A stretch of 64,000 bases of DNA from Euphorbia lathyris (taxonomy: Eukaryota; Streptophyta; Magnoliopsida; Malpighiales; Euphorbiaceae): assembly GCF_963576675.1 (NCBI RefSeq), contig NC_088913.1, positions 20,844,001-20,908,000 on the forward strand, read 5' to 3'. Below are positions 10,649-22,392 of this stretch, piece by piece; within the stretch, counting starts at the first letter, position 1; each line of letters opens with the position of its first letter. The notes under the pieces were generated by a model, which saw only the letters and a list, made by a program, of their open reading frames with translations, did not search any database and was not told where the DNA came from. A program made the position numbers and the translations under genes.

Positions 10649-10865
10649 TGCACTAAAAAAAGTGCACTTTCGGGGACGATTCTATACTTTCAGGGCAATG
10701 TTTTCATCCCCAACTTTCGTACTTGATACCGATTCTATACGATGTCATTTAGAGAGATTAAAACTAAGCACGATTATTGTATCTGATCTTAGGGATGACA
10801 AACTGTTGTCCTGTCTATGAGGGACAATTGTCGTCACTATACACTATACATAGGGACGATTTTTT
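10649..10865. repeat. Possible CACTA-like subterminal repeat region
   Basis: CACTAAAAAAAGTGCAC is followed by repeats of GGGACGATT, GGGACAATTGTCGTC and CATAGGGACGATTTTTTTT. This arrangement resembles a CACTA subterminal region, but a matching opposite tip was not found. The short frame over this stretch is not a gene. Confidence 0.3.
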
Positions 10866-11929
10866 TTGTAATTTGGGGACAATATATAATATAGAAAATA
10901 GTATTAGGATGTTGTTATACCCTTAGAAGTTCCATTTAATCCCATTTTTCCATTTTTTAAGAGGATTGGGAATTATTCCAAATATGAGTTATTACTTGCA
11001 ATTGAGTCACTATATTAAAGTTTAAATGAAATAATCAATTCCATACAAATTATGTCTCATGCAATAGCTGTATGTAATATTAAAAAAAAAAATAGTCCAT
11101 ACCTAGAATAATCATACATGCAAATTAAATAAGACCAACGACACGAAATTTAGTTTTAGCATTCATCAATTGTACACATTTACATGACCCATTTGCATTA
11201 GAGAAGCAATTGATTGTATTTGAAGCTCTAATGTCTAATTCATAATGCATTCAGTAAGAAACCAGTAAGAAATATGTATTCATAATCAGCACTGAGCATA
11301 ACTCATAAACACAACAATTTCTCAAACTCAAGCAAAAGTATGACAAGTTTTACATAGGATACATTTGTTAAACTATCATCAGATAATGAAATTTGCATAA
11401 AATTGAATTTTATATTGGACAAATAGTTTTTAAATCAATAAATGATGCAGTCATCTTATATGAGAACTCAAAGACAAGCTGAAATTGTGTCTCGCACAGT
11501 GTGTGCCATCAGCCACACAGCTTTTGAGGAAAAAGTTGTATGAAAAATTGTGGATATTTATTCTCACTCAGTGTCCTCGTGTGGGCTAGTTGCTGAGCCC
11601 CTCTGAACTCAAAATCTTAACACTGTGTTTGTATCTGTTTTCACACGTTGTGTGACCTCGCTGCCGGAGAATAAAGACCACGTTGCATGTCACAACACCC
11701 ACACACCGTGTGAGATGACTTAACCAGTTATAAGGAAAAGGGTACAAAGCTGTCAAAATTGTTCCTCTCTTATTTACTGTTTTACCATTGTATTAATTAG
11801 TGTCATGTCATTTAAATCTATTAACCTTTATGTCATTTAGCCATCTTATCTCATGCATTAATTTGGAGACCGAAAAATCCTTGGTGTGTATTGTTTGGTT
11901 ACATGCATATATTTTGATGATAAAAGGTA
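10866..11929. other. Intergenic DNA
   Basis: AT-rich up to about 11450. Then a patch at 11480-11720 holds several complementary CACAGTGTGTG and CACACAC-type words (CTCGCACAGTGTGTGCC, CACACGTTGTGTGACC, CACACACCGTGTGAG). These look like a decayed subterminal repeat array. No coding sequence is recognised. Confidence 0.35.
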
Positions 11930-12370
11930 TTTTTTTTTATAGCTTCTCATTGTTCTTTGTGTTTTATGATATTGAATCCCTAAATCATCTCTTTCTTTGT
12001 TGCCCTTTCGGTCATGAATTATGGAACAGAATTCTAGTTCTTTTAGAAAGGCAATTTACATTAGATGTGACTTTAGTTCTCAATTATTTGGTACTTTGAA
12101 GGAAGATATCCTAGTATCTTCCACACGTTAGGGTTGCTCTAGAAATTATCAAAGGCGATTGACATGTCTACGAAGGTAACAATGTTCAACTCTTCAGATG
12201 ATCGAAGTTTTTTGAATGGGTTAGTCGTGCTGTTAGGTTCTATGATGGCTACATGTATCATCAATGTCATCTGGATGGCTTAGCCATGCTGTTAGGTTCT
12301 TCAATCTGGTTAAAAGTCAATACCGATGGTTGTGCAATGACACCTGGAGTCCAGCGATTTTTCGTACAAT
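11930..12370 (+). pseudogene. LINE remnant: zinc-binding RT C-terminal and RNase H fragments
   Basis: A frame at about 11945-12060 encodes LNHLFLCCPFGHELWNRIL, the zf-RVT signature found downstream of the reverse transcriptase in plant LINEs. A frame at about 12295-12350 encodes IWLKVNTDGCAMTPG, the start of the LINE RNase H domain with its first catalytic Asp. The two are in order and on the same strand but out of frame, and everything else is missing. It is a decayed LINE copy on the plus strand. Confidence 0.6.
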
Positions 12371-12423
12371 TAGACAATTTCCTTCGAGGAGCCTTCTCTT
12401 ATGACAGGATTAATTCTTTGTTT

Positions 12424-14139
12424 AGGGTTATTTTTATAAAAAATTACATGATTGGATCTGGTTGGGAAATTTTTCTCTGAAAGAGAGTGTTTCCCAACCA
12501 GGGTTAATAATATAATTTTTTAAAAAAATTTAATTACTCATTACGCCAGAGGCGCCATAATGAGCATTTGACAGGAATCTAATGATTCCTGTCAATTATT
12601 GTGGGCAGTGGCTTCACGCCACTGCCCACACAAATATAAAAAAAATTTATTTAATTTATTATTTAATAAAAATAAAAATATAAAACTAAAACTAAAATTT
12701 ATAAAACAAATATAAAAAAGTTTCAATTTATTATTTCATAATATAAAATTATACTAATGTTAATTTAATTTGTATAATTTTTAAGTAGGATCAATTTTAA
12801 CCGTATATTATCGAAATTTTGAAAAAATTTATTTGATTGTTGTTTAGTTTCGTCAGATCTTCTAAACTAGCTTGTCGATAAATTAAAGCAGTTTCATACA
12901 TTTGTTTTGTAACTATATTAATAACACAGTAAAATATTTTAGATAGTTTCAAAAAATTAAACCTGCTATATATAAATTACTCAATTTTTTTTTTTAAATT
13001 GTCTAAAATATTTTTATGGGTTATTAATGCACTAAATTTTTTTAATAGTAATGCACTAAATATTTAACCCTAACGTATGAAATTGTGCAAATTTAACACT
13101 AATGTTTTCATGCAAGATCAATTTTAATCATACGCTACCGAATATTTGAAAAGACTTGTTTTGACTGTTATTTAGCCACATCAGACATTTTAAACCAGTT
13201 TGTCGGTAAACTGAAGCAGTTTCATATTTTGTTTTGTAATTATATTAATAACACATTAAAGTATTTTCGTTAGTTTCAAAAAACTAAACCTGCTGTATAT
13301 AAATTAATCACATTTTTTTTTGAAATTGTCTAAATTTAACACTAACGTTTTCCAACAATATCAATTTTAACTATACGCTACCGAAAATTTAAAAAGACTT
13401 GTTTGACTGTTATTTAATCACGTCGGACATTCTAACCCAATTTATCGATAAATTGAAGCGGTTTCATATTTTTTTAACTATAAACACAGTAAAATATTTT
13501 AGACAAGTTTTTTAAAACTGTCTAAAATATTTTACTGTATTATTAATATAGTTAAAAAATATATGAAGCTGTTTCAATTTATCGACAAACTACTTTAAAA
13601 GATCTCATCAGTTGCGTTCACATGAACCCTTATGACCACATAAATTTGGTCGTTCACCGTTAGTTCTAGGCGGATTAAAATCCTAAGATGGAGATTCAAA
13701 ACATCTTAGGATTTTAATCCGCCTAGAACTAACGGTGAAACACCAAATTTACGTGGTCATGAGGGTCCATGTGAACGCAACTGAAGATCCGATATAGTTA
13801 AATAATAGTTAAACAAATCTTTTCAAATTTTTAATAGCATATGGTTAAAATTGATATTACTTATAAATTGTACCAATTCAATTATTGGTATGATTTATAT
13901 ATAATTTTATTTTTATAAAATAATAAATTAATAAATTAATTTTTTTTTTCAACACACTACTCCAATTGACAGGAATCCAAGATTCCTGTCAATTGCTCAT
14001 TAATTGTGTGGGCAGTGGCGTAATAAGGAATTAATTTTAAAAAGAATAAATATTATTAATCCTGGTTGGGAAATAGCCCCTTCCAGGGAAAAATTTCCCA
14101 ACCAGATCTAAGGGTGTAATTTTTTATAAAAATAACCCT
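12424..14139. mobile_element. Long-TIR non-autonomous element with internal repeats and a nested foldback
   Basis: The ends are AGGGTTATTTTTATAAAAAA and its complement. After a short divergence, both arms continue with ATCTGGTTGGGAAATTTTTC, CCCAACCAGG and, further in, TGACAGGAATC and GTGGGCAGTGGC. Three imperfect direct repeats of about 240-320 bp follow (cores TCAATTTTAACYRTA at about 12789, 13120 and 13361), ending in an inverted piece at about 13530-13600. A foldback MITE lies at 13609-13783. No coding sequence and no clear target duplication. Confidence 0.6.
13609..13783. mobile_element. Foldback MITE, copy 1
   Basis: A 175-bp inverted repeat with arms of about 80 bp: CAGTTGCGTTCACATG ... 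TTAGTTCTAGGCGGATTAAA, then a centre GGAGATTCAAAACA, then the complement. The arms are nearly identical, so this copy is young or gene-converted. A diverged copy lies at about 14193-14375. Confidence 0.75.
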
Positions 14140-14192
14140 ATGCAGATTGCAGTATCTCATATTTACATAGAAACAAATATCAACTGATGGTC

Positions 14193-14375
14193 TAACAGTA
14201 TTTTTCAAATGGATCCTGATGACTATGTGAATTTGGTCATTCACCGTTTTATATGTAGAATGATTAAATCTAAACCATAAGATGCTTTGAATCACCATCT
14301 TAGGATTTGAATCAGCCTATATCTAACGGTGAATGAGCAAATTCATTGTAATCATTAGAGTCCATGTAAACACTA
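14193..14375. mobile_element. Foldback MITE, copy 2 (diverged)
   Basis: Same plan as 13609-13783: GAATTTGGTCATTCACCGTT, ATCTAAACCATAAGATG, a centre, then CATCTTAGGATTTGAATC, CTAACGGTGAATGAGCAAAT and GTCCATGTAAAC. The arms here have many mismatches, so it is older than copy 1. Confidence 0.6.
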
Positions 14376-14471
14376 CTGGATGGTCTAAATCGCCATCTCT
14401 TGACTTCGTGAGATTTCACCCCTGAGTTTTATAATCCTTCTTTTTTTTTTTTGAAAAGAACCAGTACCAAT

Positions 14472-17400
14472 TTATTCAATATCAGATAACAGAGTAGCTA
14501 CAAGAAAATGAGGGGGATAATGCCACTCAACACGATCAGAGCTCGAAACAACGGCCCACGCTAGCACGTGAGCCGCTGAATTAGCTGACCATTTAACAAA
14601 AGAAATAGAGACATTACACAATGCTCGTAAAAGAATACAACACTCAGAAATAATGTCACTCAAGTATGACAACTGAACAACTGACCTATTAATTGCATGA
14701 ACCACCGATAAACAATCCGAGCGAATATCTACATTACACAAATTGTGAAGCTTTATCCATGAAAGAGCCTCACGGATTGCCATCGCTTCGGCAAGAATTG
14801 GTTCGAACATACCATCCAACTTACCATGGGATGCAAAAAAGTAAAGGCCTGAGACATTCCGCATTAGAAACCCGTAGGAACAGTACCCTTCATCAACAAA
14901 CACGCTCGCATCCACGTTACACGCCGACCATCCATCCGCGGGACGTTTCCATTTCACCTCCCATGTTTGAAGTGAACCACGAAGAGTCCGTCTTCCCTCT
15001 TGTGCAACAGAACAGCACTCTTTCTCTCTAGCGACAAAATCGACAATTTGCATAACCGAATCAGAGTGACCTTTCCAAACCATTTGATGCGATTACGCCA
15101 TAGTGCCCAGAAAACCCAAACCTTCTCAACCAAACTCCTTATATCACCCATTCCCAAATTTGAACTTAACCATTCAAGACAAAAAGGGATACTACACATT
15201 CGATTATCACCAAAAACACAATACCAAACCTCAACAGCAATGCTACAAGATAGAAACACATGATTTTCATTCTCACCAGGATAGTTGCAAGACGAATAGA
15301 AATTCGCGAGATTGCTATGTCGCCATGCCAAATTCGCCATTGTAGGTAAGCATTGTGCAACAAGCTGCCACAAGAAATCCCTCACCTTCGGCGCAACTGG
15401 TAATTCCCAAATACTTTTCTAGTTTATCAACGGCTGTTCTGATTGGACAGATTGAGAGGCTTTCGCCACCCTATACCCACTCTTAACCGTGTAATTTCCA
15501 TCCCTCTCGTCAATCCACATCCAACCATCCTCTTTAGACATATCCCATCTTGGTATTGCATTTATCAGACGTCGGTCTCTCAGGCAGAAAGATTCAAGAA
15601 TATCCATATTCCATTGCCCATTTCTAGTAAGTAAACAATTAACAGAACCATCTGCTAAAGTGAGATCAGTTAAACTCTCCAAGTGAGGATCACAAAGTAC
15701 AGGCAACCAACAATCATTCCATATATCAGTATTCTGGAGAAGTCGCCATCCCTGCTTTGCGAGAAGAGCAATCCTAAGAAGATCCCTGCCTCTTAAAATA
15801 CTCCTCCAAATGTAAGAAGGGTTATGACTTACAACAGCTGATAAAAAAGTACCTGAAGGGAAGTATATGGCCTTAAGAACCCGCACCACTAAAGAGCCAG
15901 GATTCTGGAGAAGTCGCCATCCCTGCTTTGCGAGAAGAGCAAGGTTGAAAATCTGAAGGTCCCTGAACCCCCTCCCTCCCAAAAGTTTAGCAGTACACAT
16001 CTTTTTCCAATTAATCCAGAAAATACCCCGCCCCTCAGAATTGGGATTTCTCCACCAAATACGACTAATTAGGTTATCAATTTCAGAACAAAATTGATCC
16101 GGCATAAATAAAACACTCATGACATAGGTGGGAATTGACTGAATAACAGCTTTGATAAGTACCTCCTTCCCGGCACGTGACAAGTACTTCTCTTTCCAAT
16201 TTGAAATTCTATCCCTAATTCGATCCTTCAAAAAACCAAAGGTCTGTAATTTACTCCTTCCGACTAGGATGGGAGCTCCTAAGTAAAGCCCGTGGTCATT
16301 AACTTCCACCACCCCCAAAGCTGCAACCACCTGATCACGAGATTCATCCAACGTATTCCTACTAAACAGCAAAGCCGATTTCTGAAAATTTACCTGCTGC
16401 CCCGACGCTCTTTCATAGGTTAGTAAACAAGATTGAATTATTGATGCCTTAGAATAGTTGGCCCTGAAAAACAACATACAATCGTCAGCAAAGAAAAGAT
16501 GGGATAAGCCAGGGGCAGACTGTGCAATCTGACAGCCATGAATTTGACCCGCCACCTCATGATAAGATAACAATGTAGACAGACCCTCCGCACAGATCAG
16601 AAATAAAAAAGGGGACAGAGGATCCCCCTGTCTCAGACCACGAGTTGGAATAATAGGGCCAATTTCATTTCCACCGTGAGTGATCGTATATCTGACCAAA
16701 GACACCTTTGACTCGTACTGATGAGAATTTGACTCCACAAGAAATTGAGCAAAAAGTAGCAGAATTGGCCTATTTTTTGCATGTGCCAATTGAAGTATTT
16801 TAAAATGAGATGAAGAATGAACATTTTCTTAGCAGGAGCTAAAATCTTCTTTTTTTTCTAGCAAAACTTATATAGCATAACTTAACCGGAATTTTTTCAC
16901 ATACGGAACAATTCCAATTTGAAAATGAAAGTTTTTTTATATGCAAATTGTGTTATGCTTGTGTAAATTCACTAAATCCAGTAACAAAACAAGTAAGAAA
17001 TCATCATAAGCCATATAACCCAACTTTCGGGAAAACCCATAGCTTGTAACATTGCTCGTAAGAAACCTCATTCCACTCTGTCGTAGGCTTTGCTCATGTC
17101 CAACTTTAGTGCCGCTAAACCATGTCTACCCTGTCGAAGGTTCTTTAGCCTGTGCATAGCCTTATAAGCCACAATAATGTTATCGGATATCAGTCTACCC
17201 TGTAGAAACGCACTCTGAAATTCCGATATCACCGAAGGAAGAACATTTTTAAGCCGATGAGCAAGCATCTTTGAATAATGTTGAACAGTACGTTACATAA
17301 GGAGATCGAACGCAAATCAGTAACCTCAACCACCACTTTTTTCTTTGGAATAAGAACAATATTCGTATCATTTAAAGTTGGAGGAATGCACGAAGATTCT

Positions 17401-18825
17401 AATATAGACAGACACATATTTGTGACATCAGCGCCGATAATACTCCAAAACGACTGGCAAAACACCGGATTTAAGCCATCAGGACCCAGACTCTTATCCG
17501 TGTGCATTGAGAAAAAAGCCCTTTTTACTTCATCTTTGTCAAACGGAACCATTAAAGTTGCAATATCCTGTTCAGAAATACGTTTATTAACCCGAGCCAG
17601 AATCTCTTTCGCCTGACAGCCAGTACTCGTGAATATACCCTGAAAATAATCAAAGAGTAATTCTTCAATACCTTCTCCCCAACCCTTCCAGACTCCCTCA
17701 GAATTCTTTAACACACTAATAGTATTGTTCCATTTTCTAGCAGAGGCATACAAATGAAAATATTTAGAGTTGGCATCACCGTCGCGCATCCAAAATAGTT
17801 TAGCCCGTTGTCTCCAAAATTCGAATTGTTGATGAAGTGTTTGATTATATCTGTTAGATATAGCTTTAAAAATCGATATCCCATAAGGATCCGTCCTTCC
17901 CCGAAGTTGTTGTAACTCCAAACGGAGCTTAGCTAATTTTCTACCAAAATTACCTTCAAGCCCCACACTCCAATCAACAAGGGCCTTGGAACAACGAAGA
18001 AGTTTATCAGAAATAGATTCAGATGTCAATGTCCAAGCATGTTGAATAATCGAACCACACCCCTCCTCCCTAAGCCAATAATTTTCAAAACGGAATCGCT
18101 TAGTAGCCAATTTCACCACCCATACCTTATACTCAAGAAAAAGCGCCGAGTGGTCCGAGCAGATCGTAACAAGATTCCGCAGAACAACACTTTGAAAATT
18201 TTCCTTCCATTTTGAATTAAACAAAACCCTGTCAAGTCGTTCCTCAATCCACTTATCCGCGCCTCTACTCACCTCCCATGTAAAAAGGATGCCCACGCAT
18301 AATCAAACTAGATAGACCGTAGTCCTCAGTAGCCCTCTGGAAACCCTCAAAGAGCCAATTTGGGTGCCGATTACCCCCCCCCCCCCTTCTCTGACTGACT
18401 AAGTAGGTCGTTAAAATCTCCAATACAACACCACGCCACATTTGAACTACCTCGAAGAGACCTAAGTAAATCCCATAATTCTCTCCGCCGACCTCTCTCT
18501 GGATAGCTGTAGAAACCCGTAAGCCGCCAAGTCTCCACATTTGGTACCGAAACAAGAACATCAATGTAATTTGTCAACACGCCAACCACAGAAACCGACA
18601 CAGAATTCTTCCAAAAAAGTGCCAGACCACCTCCATGACCCTGTCTATCCACAACCGAGAAGCCCTCAAAACCCAAACTCCTCCCAATATCCACAACTTT
18701 CTTCTCAACAGCCAAAGTTTCCATAAGAAATAGAAAGTCGGCTTGTAGGCCCGAACCAAGTCCCGAAGGACATTAACTGTCCGAGGGTTGGCCAAACCTC
18801 GGAAGTTCCAACTTAGGATACTCAT
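14472..18825 (-). pseudogene. LINE-1 ORF2: endonuclease, reverse transcriptase, RNase H (multiply broken)
   Basis: It opens MSILSWNFRGLANPRT at 18825, the usual start of the apurinic-type endonuclease, with GDFNDLL near 18405. RT begins by about 17.5 kb (GPDGLNPVFCQSFW). LRQGDPLSPFLFLICAEG and the catalytic HLFFADDCMLFF box lie near 16.5 kb and are intact. The zf-RVT lies near 15.3 kb and RNase H from about 14.97 kb (CNVDASVF, then DIRSDCLSVV). Breaks include a frameshift near 18725, another at the C11 run near 18375, a small one near 18285, one near 17285, TGA in place of Trp near 17065, the insertion at 16750-16985, and frame changes near 15.4 and 15.05 kb. It was once the target-primed reverse transcription enzyme. 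Confidence 0.85.
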
Positions 18826-18917
18826 TGTCCCAGGCGGGCCTGGTTCCCAGGTCCCGCCCTCCCTCCGCTTTTTGACTGATCGGCACAGTTGGTATCCATA
18901 AAAGTTTCCTCTGTTCG

Positions 18918-19820
18918 CTATCTCTTTACATCCAAAATTATCCCTTCATCATCATTAGCTGATGTACGCTGAAACGTTGTTGTAATCGAAGGACTTGTGA
19001 TCATAGTTCCACCACCCAATTGATTGTCAACATCTAAAGGTTCCCTAAGCCATTGCCTTCCAATCTGGACTCCTACTCGTCTATTCGACGCACGAAGGCT
19101 ACTATCATATATCCTTTCCGCAGAAACCTCAGGAGAATCAAATAATTGAATACAGTATCTATCGGCATGGCCTATGATCCCACAGAAAAAGCAAAACTGG
19201 GGAAGTCTTTCATAATGAAATTGGACCCAAATCCAAGCTCCCCCACTTCTCTTGATCTTCTGCCCCTGTCTTAACGGCTGGCGGACATCAATTGTAACCT
19301 TGATCCTTAGGAAACTATGACGTAAGCCAGTGAAATTCTTAGGATCCGATTCAATGTATTTGCCAATACGATCTCTAATTGATTGACATGTCGCTTCCGT
19401 TTGGAATCCAATTAGGAGGTCTAAAAATTGCACCCAAATTATAAGATCATTAAGTTCGACTCTGGATGCCTGCTCAGACTTCTGTAATTGTTGGATAATG
19501 AGTACATTCTGGTTAAAGGTCCACGGACCATCATTTAGGACACGAGCCATATCCAGAGCATGATAAAACTGAAATAAGTACCTTCCCTCTTTGTCAGCTT
19601 CAGTAATCGTAACTCCCTTGACAGGTCTCCAAATGGCTGCTAGGGTATTCTTCATGGATTCAAAGTGTGTTGATTTTGTCGTAAGGAATTGCCCTAACAC
19701 ATAAAATTCTTATTGATAGGAATTCTGAATCGAAGAATCCCCCAAAATCAGGCCGTCTGAATCTTCATCATTCAAGTGGAGTTGAGCATATGCATCCATA
19801 ACACCCTTCCCCTTCCTCAT
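18918..19820 (-). pseudogene. LINE-1 ORF1: DUF4283 and CCHC zinc-knuckle nucleic-acid-binding protein
   Basis: From an ATG at 19820 the frame runs 301 codons and is broken once by TAA at 19710-19712, after 36 codons. The DUF4283 part (about 19690-19330) includes FYHALDMARVLNDGPWTFNQ, and the zinc knuckle near 19170-19210 reads CFFCGIIGHADRYC with all metal ligands present. In plant LINEs ORF1 binds the element RNA and packages it for reverse transcription. It resembles ORF1 of LINE-5 (for example WLRE and ERLPQFCF versus ERLPSFCF), so the two belong to one family. Confidence 0.85.
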
Positions 19821-20680
19821 ATCACAAACAAAAGAACAGAACCAAATTAAAGATGCAAGAAAATATCCGAAACCAGATAAGCGATTGTGTTAAAAAACCC
19901 TATTCAAGAGAACAGACAGAAAACCACTCCAAAAAGAGAGACGATAAGCCCAAGAGACTATGCCGAGATCAATTGCCGGAAAAAGAAAAACAGAGACAAA
20001 CCAGGCATCGGACGGAGAAGCGACGGCGATAGCAAAAACTAGGGATGAAAGCGGTCAGTCGGTGTTAATTTGGGGAGAAAACACGATACTTCTTCTATAA
20101 ACCAAAACCAATAACCGGAGGAGAAGAGTCAAAGGGCAAGCTAGGCATCGGTTCGAAGAGACGGTGGCGATCTTGTTATCTCATCGGAGAGAAGTCGAGA
20201 GTTGTTTTTTACTACATGACCATAGCTTATTGTAATGGAATGGAGGAAATTGTCTACAACAATGAAATACATGATAGAGATCAGGTACTTTACTCCATTT
20301 ACTAAAACAATTGATTGTTTTGTAATCCTTCTATTATTGATGATTTGAGTTAAATAAAGAAATCTAGAATTGCTTTGTTTTTTCTTCCTCTTGTTTATTC
20401 TCTTTGTAACTTTTCTTTTTTCTATTAAAAATTAGTATCATGTGGTTCAAGTTTTTACTCCTTCACAACCTAGTAGGATACCCTTCCACCCAACCTTCAT
20501 TTTGAAAAAGTGCTTAAATTATAATAAAAATTTAAAATGAGAACATTACGCTACTCTTTAACCTATTTTATGATTTACAAAAAAAGTTTCATGTATTTTT
20601 CTTTTATTTTCCATATACAATCCCAAGCTTTCTTTTTTTTTTGGTAGGAATAAGAAAAATAAAAACAAACAAAGCAAAAC

Positions 20681-22392
20681 CTAACCCGGGATTAGCCTGG
20701 AAAAGCTAACTCCTACCACATCCTCCAGAAGGATTGAGGAGAGAAAGGCCGGAGGAACAGGATAATTAGTGACTCCCCAACTTCCTTCATGACCTGCAGC
20801 CGCTAGACGATCCGCCACCCTGTTCTGCTCTCTAAAGATATGACAGAAAGTGATAGAAGCAAAGGAATGGCAGAGCCTCTTGATCCCTTTAATAATATTT
20901 TTGCCTTTCATCCCAATAGCTAAATTGCTGGAAATTAACCTGATAGCTTCCTGATTATCAGATTCAACACTCAGATTAACAATCCCCATACTGCTGGCCA
21001 GTGCAAGACCAGAATAAATACCCCACAACTCGGCTAAGAAGGAGGACCCTATGCCAAGATTATGCGAGAACCCAGAAATCCAAGCACCCCCATCATCTCT
21101 CAAGACTCCACCAGCAGCAATCTTACCATTAGTAAGACAAGATCCATCCGTGTTGAGCTTTATCACCCCTTCTTGAGGTCTTCTCCAGCAAAGAAAGTGA
21201 AGAGACTTCCTCTGATATAACGATCAAAAGAATCTTCCAAAAAACTATTAATAACCTGGTAGACCTTTTTAGCAAAAAAGTCCACCAAGTTAGGGATATT
21301 AATAGAAACTGATTCAAAAATCTCCTTATTCCTCCAATCCCAGATTTGGTGACAGACAATTGAAAAGAAGATTTCTCCATGGTCAAGATTAGAAAGCAAT
21401 TTCCCACTGACCCCATCCTCAAACCAATCCAGATTAGAATAAGAGAAGAACATATCAATCATATTACTGGGGAGAATTTTACTCCAAATACCTTTACTTC
21501 TCTCACAGTCCCTCAGAGCATGACAAATAGTTTCTTCATGCCCTCTACATCTGCTACAATCTCCTGACTCCACCAAATGGCGTCTTTTCCTATCTGAATT
21601 AGTAAGAAGCCTGTTCTTGATCCCAAGCCATAAGAAACTTCTAACTCTGTACGGAACTTTTAAAGACCAAATCAACTTCTAAATAGCAGAATGAGGCTCC
21701 TCATCACCGTTGCTAAAAGCTTCAAAGGCTGACTTACAAGTATAAGCACCGCTGTTTGTAGAAGCCCAACAAAAATTATCCATATCCTCTTCCATGTTAC
21801 TAATTTTAACTCCTCTAATTCCAAGGAGAGTCTCCAAGCTAAAGAAAGCCTCAAATTTAGGCCAAATCCAATCACCTTCTGAATCAACCATATCCGCAAT
21901 CTTCCAGTTGTAAAAACTAACAGGCGGAAGAGAGTTACAAACCTCTAACAGAGGTTTGTCACTAATCCACTTATCATGCCAAAAGCTGATCGTCTTACCA
22001 TTTCCCACATCCCAACCGATCCCAGTACAAAATTCTGAGAAAATAGAACTCAGGCCTTTCCAGAGGAAGGAACAACTAACCACTCTATCTTTGGGCCCTC
22101 CAAAAATCTTATCTTTTCTATATTTTCCACCGAGTAAGCGAACCCAAAGCGCCGAAGGATTTTACCACATTCTCCAAAGAAGCTTCATCAAAAGAACCTT
22201 ATTATTATCTTTAGCCTGTCTAATCCCTAGACCCCCTCTATCTCTAGGCTTACAAACCTCCTTCCACGGGACCAGATGAATCTTCTTTCTATCCCCAGAA
22301 TTCCCCCACAAAAAACGGCGGTTAATTTTATCCAGATCATTAAGGACCGGCTCCGGCAATCTACAGGCTTGCATACTATTATTAGAAGGCAA
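20681..22392 (-). pseudogene. LINE-2 ORF2, 3' half: end of RT, zf-RVT and RNase H
   Basis: Minus-strand frames in order: 22392-22162 (LDKINRRFLWGNSGDRKKIH, the RT connection), 22083-21679, 21675-21163 (zf-RVT, with SFLWLGIKNRLLTN and CSRCRGHEETICHALRDC), and 21166-20681 (RNase H, starting IKLNTDGSCLTNGKIAAGGV, then SVESDNQEAI and EQNRVADRLAAAG, ending in a stop). RNase H carries Asp, Glu and Asp residues at the expected places. Stops or frameshifts lie near 22.15, 21.67 and 21.16 kb. This is a different LINE clade from LINE-1 and LINE-5, as shown by the short-spaced RNase H start. Confidence 0.85.

Larger units (their letters stand above)
14442..20316 (-). mobile_element. LINE-1: near full-length plant LINE, dead, with about 16-bp target duplication
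   Basis: The element reads on the minus strand from a 5' region near 20.3 kb to a poly(A) tail (plus-strand T run at 14440-14452). Flanking repeats GTTTTATAATCCTTCT (14426-14441) and GTTTTGTAATCCTTCT (20317-20332) differ at one base in 16. The order is 5' UTR of about 500 bp, ORF1, then ORF2 with endonuclease, reverse transcriptase, zf-RVT and RNase H. Both ORFs are broken. A segment of about 235 bp at 16750-16985 interrupts the RT and matches nothing else here. Confidence 0.85.

Noticed and set aside
10590..10820. 76-codon plus-strand frame
   Set aside because: Falls on CACTA-like subterminal repeats; no domain recognised.
14693..15345. Several plus-strand frames over LINE-1
   Set aside because: They are complementary-strand shadows of the LINE RNase H and zf-RVT regions.
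14426..20332. LINE-1 5' end placed at about 20205 instead of 20316
   Set aside because: Leader-like sequence does fade near 20205, but no repeat matching the 3' flank is found there, while 15 of 16 bases match at 20317-20332.
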